Position numbers and translations under genes: made by a program
Part shown: positions 58,029 through 64,000 of the stretch, in pieces
Numbering within the stretch: the first letter of the stretch is position 1
Layout: each line of letters begins with the position of its first letter
NCBI GenBank assembly: GCA_033030425.1
Contig: JAUFSD010000004.1
Location: forward strand, 1,612,001 to 1,676,000
Direction of reading: 5' to 3'
DNA length: 64,000 nt
DNA from: Verpa conica
Lineage: Eukaryota > Ascomycota > Pezizomycetes > Pezizales > Morchellaceae
The notes under the pieces: generated by a model
The model's input: the letters and a program-made list of their open reading frames with translations, nothing else
Told to the model about the DNA's origin: nothing
Databases searched by the model: none

Positions 58029-61000
58029 TGTTGTAAAAGAGAAGCTAGAAACCGGTGAAGATCGATCCAGGAAAGAACCCAGAGCGAATATAAAAGTATA
58101 AAAAATATATATATAAAAAAAGAACCGACGGTGGATGAGAGCCCAAACTAGGTGAGAACTGTAGATATAAAGACTCTGTCTTTAGGAGACTCAAATGAGA
58201 ACATATGGATCGATGGGGGGGTGAGTGTGTCTTTCTGCGATAAGTTGTTGGTATTTGATCTTTTGGTGATAATAAAGCTGGGTGATAATTTCTTCCTCCC
58301 TTTGGTCTAGAGATTGTTTTTTTTTCTTGCTCAGTAGAAAGCAGTGAGTAATAGACCAGAAAAAAAAATAACAGAAGAAATAGTAACCAAAATAGAAGTA
58401 GAAAAAATAAAAAGAGAGTAATTGTTGCTATTCCCAACCACCGCTCAGCGGCCTGTACCAACTGCAGCTGATGAACCGGAAAAAGCACTCCAACTTATCA
58501 AAATGAGAGCAGCAAGGGCGCGCAAAACGAAAGAAGGAAAGGAAAAGAAAAAGAAATTCCTTTTCCAAGTGTAAGCCTTCTTTCAAAGACAAAAAGGTTG
58601 GGTATATACAAAGTATGGAGTCAACCCGGTGGCGGGAACGCACTAGCTTTTACTTGCTGCAAATGCAAAGTTACTCCCTGGAACAAAAATCCTGGAGGCG
58701 AAGACCGCCGGAAACAGGACGTGCATATACCTTGCATTCGAATTGTCGCACACTTTACGTTGACAGGCGGGAGCTCAGCACCAAACTCGGAAAGGCCAAA
58801 ACTGCAAAGGCATCACTTGGGTCCCAGGTGAGGTCAGGGGTTAGTGGCGGTACTATCGTCCTATATGAACCCCATTATATTAAGGAGCTGGTAGATTGAC
58901 TATTGTTTATTAAGACCAGGGGGGGCTCTGCAAAGCGGAGGGCTTCCGTTACTATAGAATCTTACAAGGCCTACCGGTAGCAAACAGTTGGTATATAGAG
59001 ATAATAAACCACGATTGTTAAGACCTATTAGGAAACCCACAAATCGTGTGTATGAAGAGATCAAGGGCCTAGATTTGCTTTGTGGCATGTATGTATGTGG
59101 GCATGCCAGCCATCTCAGTAACCACATTCTGCAACTCTGCCTGCATTCTTAGTCAAGTACGTAAGGTGGCCCTCCGATCTTCCTCCACGAGGAGGGGGAG
59201 CAAGCACCAAAGGTTTAACCGTTGGCGCATTCCACAATCTCTTGGCTAAAGGGGCCCGACGTTGTGCCAAGCCGTGTCAGTTATCCTGTCAGCACGGTTA
59301 CCCCCGTTTCCAGGCTCAAGCCTCGGCCTTCAAAAACAGGTTTAGGGACTGTCTAAGCCTGGTTAGAGGGGAGGGGGGATAGAGTATATCAGTGCTCCGA
59401 GCCTTTCTCCTAACGTTGACGATGCACCGTCTAAGCTCGAGTATCAGAATGCTTCACCGTCTCCACCTCCTCCTCGGCCGGCACCTGGATAGAGATGGGA
59501 GAAAGACTCGGAATCTCCACAGAAGATCAGACTCGTGTCGCAAGGATTTGCAAAAGGGAGCGGGCTGATGGGCGGAACCGAGGAAATAGACTACTGGGGA
59601 AATCAGCGACGCCTCAGGGATACGATGGAAGAGCCCAAGCAAAATAGGCTGTGGTAAGGCGCACCATTACGGAAGAATTATCCGCAATTTTTCCGCTCGG
59701 GTCTGAGCAGGTCCATCCACCATTCCATACATGTATTCCCTACGGAGTATATATATATCTTAATTATATATATTTGAATAAATCTCTTAGCCCTGGGCCT
59801 ATAGCTAGCTACAACCTTACCAGTACTCTAGAATATATATATATATTTATTAACTATAATTTTAGTAGTGCAAGTGATATCAAGAAGCTTTAGGGGAGAT
59901 TAGTTCCTTTATTTTTAAACCCTCTCGACAAAAGGGAATATAGACCTCGGTCTGGTTTACAACTACTAAAATATTGGCTTATCCTATTCTGCTTAATCCA
60001 TACTCATATTTTAGCGTCCGTACGATCTAGACAAAACGAGGACCCTTAGCGAAAATAAATATATCTACCTGCAGAATAACTTCATCAGCAATATGGTAAC
60101 ATAGATTACTCTTCCTTGGCTGCAATATACTACATGTACTATACTAGCTATTTGGCTAGCTTATGTCACCCCCGTAAAAGGGGAGCAGAATACAATGGTG
60201 AGATTCTCGAACCCCCAGACCAAGGAAGAACTTCTCCCGTACAAGAAGGTCACTCAGAACATAAATAACCATGTGCCGGTAGCAGATCTCGTTATTCTAA
60301 GTTTAAAGCCGATAGAGCTGATAGGCAACTAGCGGAAGATTCACCCCCAAGAGTGGTAGAAAGCGGAAGGATGACCGGAAATATCTCACCATGATTACCA
60401 CGAGAAAGACGTAATGAGAAAGATGCTGAGTGTGAAGAAGAAAGGGAATATTGATGACGTAAATACCCGAGGATGCAGTGCTGATCAAGAAGGTGTAGGA
60501 TCAAGAGTGAACGATGAGCATGAGGGGGGGAATTGTCCAGGAGAGCTACACAAGTGGAAACAAGAGGCGAAACAAATGAAAAGACAACAGTTTAGACAGG
60601 CAGACGATAGAGTAAGCTATTGTGCCATGAGCGTATGCATCAGCTTTGCATGATGATCCCACAAACCTGCCGTATTCCAACAGATGCCCCCAAGACGCTG
60701 TGCATCTCAAGCGAGCCGTTCCATGCGAGCGTGATTAGTTATCGTTCTGAAGCTTCGATTGAACGGATCTCCCACCGCCGCGCACGAAAAATACAATAGA
60801 GCCTAAATCCTGTGAAACCACCCGTCGAAGGAATCCCTGCAGCACGTGTCTCGCCTCAAAGGAGCCGCACTTGCAGGACGTGTCCTTGTACATACGGAGG
60901 GGTGGAAAGGTTCTTGAAACGTTCGACGTTTAACAGAATGCAGGAACAGAATTTTTATCACACATCTAGAGTAGCTTCGATTACCACTGAATATGCTATG

Positions 61001-62502
61001 ACTTTTTTTTTTTTTTCTTGACGGCAGCGGACTTGTTCCTTTTTTTTTCCCTTTCTCCGCCATAGGTCAGCTAGTCCGACCCAATAGAACATTTGAGGAG
61101 GGTGGGTGAGGGGAGGCGTCGAGGTTATCCTGTCGGAGTCGGACTCGCTTGTGATGCAGGATGGGAGGCGCTGCTAAAAAAAATTTGCGAAGAAGTAATT
61201 CCCCTTTCTGAAAAACCTCACATTTTAAGACATGGGGCTACTAGTGGGAAGGTGCACCTACTCTAATTTCTTTGTATCCCGGGCTGGTGTAAAATATTAC
61301 TCATGGTCAACTGGTCGCTTCCTCACGTGATGTCATGATACTTTAACATGGGCCAAATATTATCCGCTCACAAAAGCACGATCTCCACCCGTATGTATCT
61401 TATAATAGCTGTCAGCCAATTCTAGACCCACCTAAATGTATCACCTTGAGGAATATCTGGTGACGAGTTTCTAGGCGAAGGTTGTACTAATGACGAAAAG
61501 TTCTTACTATCATATCACTAGAGATGCATGAGGTGGAGTAGTCATTTCCCTTGCCGTTATAGAGGCATGCTACATGTTCCAGGTATTGTAAATGCTAACC
61601 GTAAAGACGGATCGCGTATATACCCTACGTAGAGATACAGCTGAAGTCGGGTGTATGCTTTAGTGTCATGGATACTCACTCGGAATCGTAGGTTACCCAA
61701 GTACGAAGCAGCAGCCATTGGCGGTGTATATTTTAGGATTAAAGTACCGGGTAAACGGATGAGATATTGAGGCCATATTAGCTCAGTATAATAATTCCGG
61801 GGAGATGGTTGCTATAGGGGGGGAGGTGCAGGAGCTTTTGCTTTAATGTGAAGCCCTAGGCCCTGCTCAACGTTTAAGTAAAATTGTTTCTTGGGGGCGT
61901 AAATTTTGTGTCCCGCCATCCTGGCTACTTGCGTTCCTGGCCATCGGGAGTTCGGTGTATTTGTTCCCCTCTTTATCTACATGCATGTAGCTATAGTTTT
62001 GAGCAACTATTTGCTACTATGTTGGTGGTCGTAAGCCTAAATATTTCATGTAGGATTTGTTTCACTGAACCTGTCGCTGCGAATCAGCACCTACGGTCGC
62101 TCGGGATCAAACCCTAACCCTGTTGTGACTTGGGAATCCCTGCCACTACCGTCTTTCGCCGTGTCCCATATGCAAAACGCACAATATTAATCAGGCCATC
62201 CTTTGATCTAACAACTACATAAATCCCTTCCCACGTTCTTCTTCTACTCGGTGTAACAATCTTTTTCAGTTGAAGACGGCGTAGATCTTGCTATTTTGCA
62301 GATTGTGAGGGGGGGCACGTCAGCACCAATATACCCAAAACTTGGCACACCTGGACTTCTTATATCACGACGGATAAGGTTATACCTGGAGTTTCTGTGG
62401 GGGGGGGCTCGACAGTGAAGTTAGCTTTCTAGCTCTAGGAGCGAGGAATTCTTTTATAGGGAAAATCATTTTCACTTCTAGCTCTTTGATTCGAGACTAA
62501 GC
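58029..62502. other. Intergenic desert upstream of MSS1
   Basis: Open frames are under about 150 codons and show no family signature. 58.05-58.6 kb is probably the leader and promoter of the seven-transmembrane gene, with purine tracts. 59.15-59.6 kb and 60.2-61.1 kb are GC-richer islands without a recognisable product. 59.75-60.1 kb is TA-rich. Poly(T) runs lie near 61003-61016. Confidence 0.5.
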
Positions 62503-64000
62503 ATGCGCTGGGCTCCTCAAGTTCTCCGCGCGGTGACGGCGACTCCTAGACGTCTTCCTGGAACGCTGGGACTGATATACCGCCATCATCAACCTCCCCG
62601 CACTTTCCCGGGCCCCACAATCCATACGCAGGGGCCGGGACCACTGCACCAAAGAGACTCATCACAAATACAGAAGGAATGGGAAAATGGAGAGCCTGAT
62701 CATGAATCACAAAGCACAATATACGCGTTATCTACAGCAGCTGGCAAATCGGCGATTGCAGTGGTTAGGATCTCGGGACCTGCTTGCATGGATGTACGTT
62801 TCTCTGGGAATCTCTTTAATTTCAGTTTTCCTTTTCCTTTTCCTTTTCGCTCTTTTGCATTGTGGGGTTCGAACTTTTACCAAACACCCTGCATTATACC
62901 GTCGGCTCGAGATGGAGAAAGAGAACAAATATACCATTTTTTTTTTTTCAAGCCTTAAAAAAATAGATTATGCCTATAACAACTTAACTATAATATGTGA
63001 TGACGACGCTGAGACACATGTTTGACTTCACGGGAGGTGGGGGAGGGAAATGGTAGATCTTTAAATCCCTCTGTCCATCAACAACACTGCCAAAACCCCG
63101 AATAGCAACCCTGCGAACGCTCTACAAACCCCGAACACACCCCCAACAACAAGAAGAAGGAGAAGAAGAAGAAGAAGAAAAAGAAATTCTCGACCCGGGG
63201 GCTCTAGTTCTCTTTTTCCCGGGCCCAAAATCAGTAACCGGCGAAGATCTCCTAGAGCTCCACATCCATGGGGGGCCGGCTATAATCCGCGCGGTCCTCG
63301 CTTCAATACCACGTGTGGAGACCCCCCACCGAATCGCTTACGCTGAGCCTGGAGAATTCACCCGCAGGGCGTTCAGCAATGATCGCTTAACGCTGCCACA
63401 GATCGAAGCGCTCTCAGACATACTCTCGTCAACAACCGAGCAACAACGGATCCTCTCCGTCAGGTCGTCATCCTCGCTGCTGTCTGAACGCTACGAGACA
63501 TGGCGAACTGCACTCATCTCTGCTAGGGGTGAGTTGGAGGCGTTGATAGATTTCTCTGAGGATCAGCAGTTTGATACGAGCTCGAATGAGCTTTTGAGAA
63601 ACGTTGTGGAGGCTGTTGTGGAGCTCTGTGGTGTCTTGCGGGTTCATGTTGCAAATGCTATGAAAGGGGAGTTGCTTAGAAATGGTATCAGTTTGGCACT
63701 TATGGGCTCTCCGAATGCTGGGAAGAGCTCGTTGCTCAATAGGGTCGTTGGAAGGGAGGCTGTGATTGTCTCTGGTGAGGCGGGGACTACGAGAGATGTG
63801 GTTGATTTATCGGTTGATTTAGGCGGGTTTATGGTTGTTTTGGGAGACACGGCAGGTTTACGACTAGGGGATGTAAGTGAAGGAGTAGGCGAAGTGGAGA
63901 AGGAAGGCATTAAAAGGGCTAAGAAAAGGGTCATGGAGGGGGATGTCGTTGTCGTCGTGCTCTCCGTCGAAAATTCTGGTGGAAGTCCAGAGTTAAAGAT
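62503..64000 (+). CDS. MSS1: Mitochondrial tRNA modification GTPase (MnmE/TrmE family), 3' end outside window
   Basis: Exon 1 is 62503-62793 and exon 2 runs from 63057 past the window edge, with a long 263-bp intron (GTACGT...GGTAG). The Arg/Pro-rich N-terminus is a likely mitochondrial presequence. The TrmE N-terminal domain shows TIYALSTAAGKSAIAVVRIS, SLCPSTTLPKPRIATLRTLY, VTGEDLLELHIHGGPAIIRA and YAEPGEFTRRAFSNDRL. The G domain begins near residue 310 with GSPNAGKSSLLN (G1), followed by GTTRD (G2) and DTAGLR (G3). With the Mto1 partner it makes the 5-carboxymethylaminomethyl wobble uridine in mitochondrial tRNAs. A GAA microsatellite inside exon 2 encodes a Glu run between TLRTLYKPR and the conserved DPGALVLFFPGP. 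Confidence 0.93.
63149..63184 (+). repeat. MSS1: GAA-type microsatellite within MSS1 exon 2
   Basis: A (CAA)3 start followed by mostly GAA units encodes Gln3 and then a Glu-rich stretch with one Gly and one Lys. It lies in a variable loop of the TrmE N-terminal domain, so length changes are probably tolerated. Confidence 0.8.

Noticed and set aside
60414..60653. 79-codon hydrophilic open frame
   Set aside because: Composition is protein-like but there is no domain, start context or intron support.
62105..62120. Telomere-like CCCTAACCC word
   Set aside because: Only about one and a half units, expected by chance.
1..64000. CRISPR arrays, rRNA genes or bacterial-type operons
   Set aside because: No regularly spaced repeats, no rRNA signatures, and the genes are intron-bearing eukaryotic units.

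Overview
The window is nuclear DNA of a filamentous ascomycete (Pezizomycotina). Genes are broken by many short introns (about 40-70 bp) with GT...CTAAC/CTGAC...AG signals. The gene set is fungal (Sld7, Crt10, Far11/STRIP, Aim32, Cyc2, Mss1), and AT-rich repeat graveyards carry C-to-T style stop codons that suggest RIP. Long AT-rich deserts beside NACHT-ankyrin genes would suit a truffle/morel-type Pezizomycete, but that placement is only a guess. All gene models were spliced by hand from the sequence. For each complete model the exon sum is a multiple of three, which is the main support for the exon boundaries.

Layout. 1-9.7 kb: the tail of an ankyrin gene (+), a desert, a complete NACHT-ankyrin NLR (-, six exons) and the replication initiation factor gene SLD7 (-, three exons). 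9.7-22.6 kb: a gene desert holding a multi-stop coding relic near 20 kb. 22.6-24.1 kb: a TDA3-like FAD oxidoreductase (+). 25.5-28.0 kb: a CRT10-like WD protein (-). 28-31.5 kb: a desert with two copies of a ~40 bp element. 31.5-33.7 kb: CLPTM1 (+). 34.6-38.5 kb: two neighbouring enzyme-like genes, an SDR and an aspartokinase, whose exon layouts survive but whose catalytic motifs are replaced. 39.0-41.2 kb: CYC2-like reductase (-) and HUS1 (+), divergent. 42.1-46.6 kb: a second NACHT-ankyrin NLR (+) with the same six-exon plan and 21 ankyrin repeats, many almost identical. 47.6-52.6 kb: AIM32 (-) and FAR11 (+), divergent. 52.6-56 kb: a desert with an ankyrin relic and an unidentified relic. 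56-58 kb: a seven-transmembrane protein (-). 58-62.5 kb: a desert. 62.5 kb to the end: mitochondrial tRNA-modifying GTPase MSS1 (+), cut by the window edge.

The housekeeping genes serve DNA replication and checkpoint control (SLD7, HUS1, probably CRT10), mitochondria (CYC2, AIM32, MSS1) and membranes or signalling (FAR11, CLPTM1, 7TM protein). They are separated by fast-evolving NLR/ankyrin material and repeat-rich deserts. The most unusual points are the paired NLRs whose Walker A motif lies mostly on a 25-nt micro-exon, the adjacent pseudo-aspartokinase and dead SDR, and a predicted 2-nt micro-exon in CRT10.
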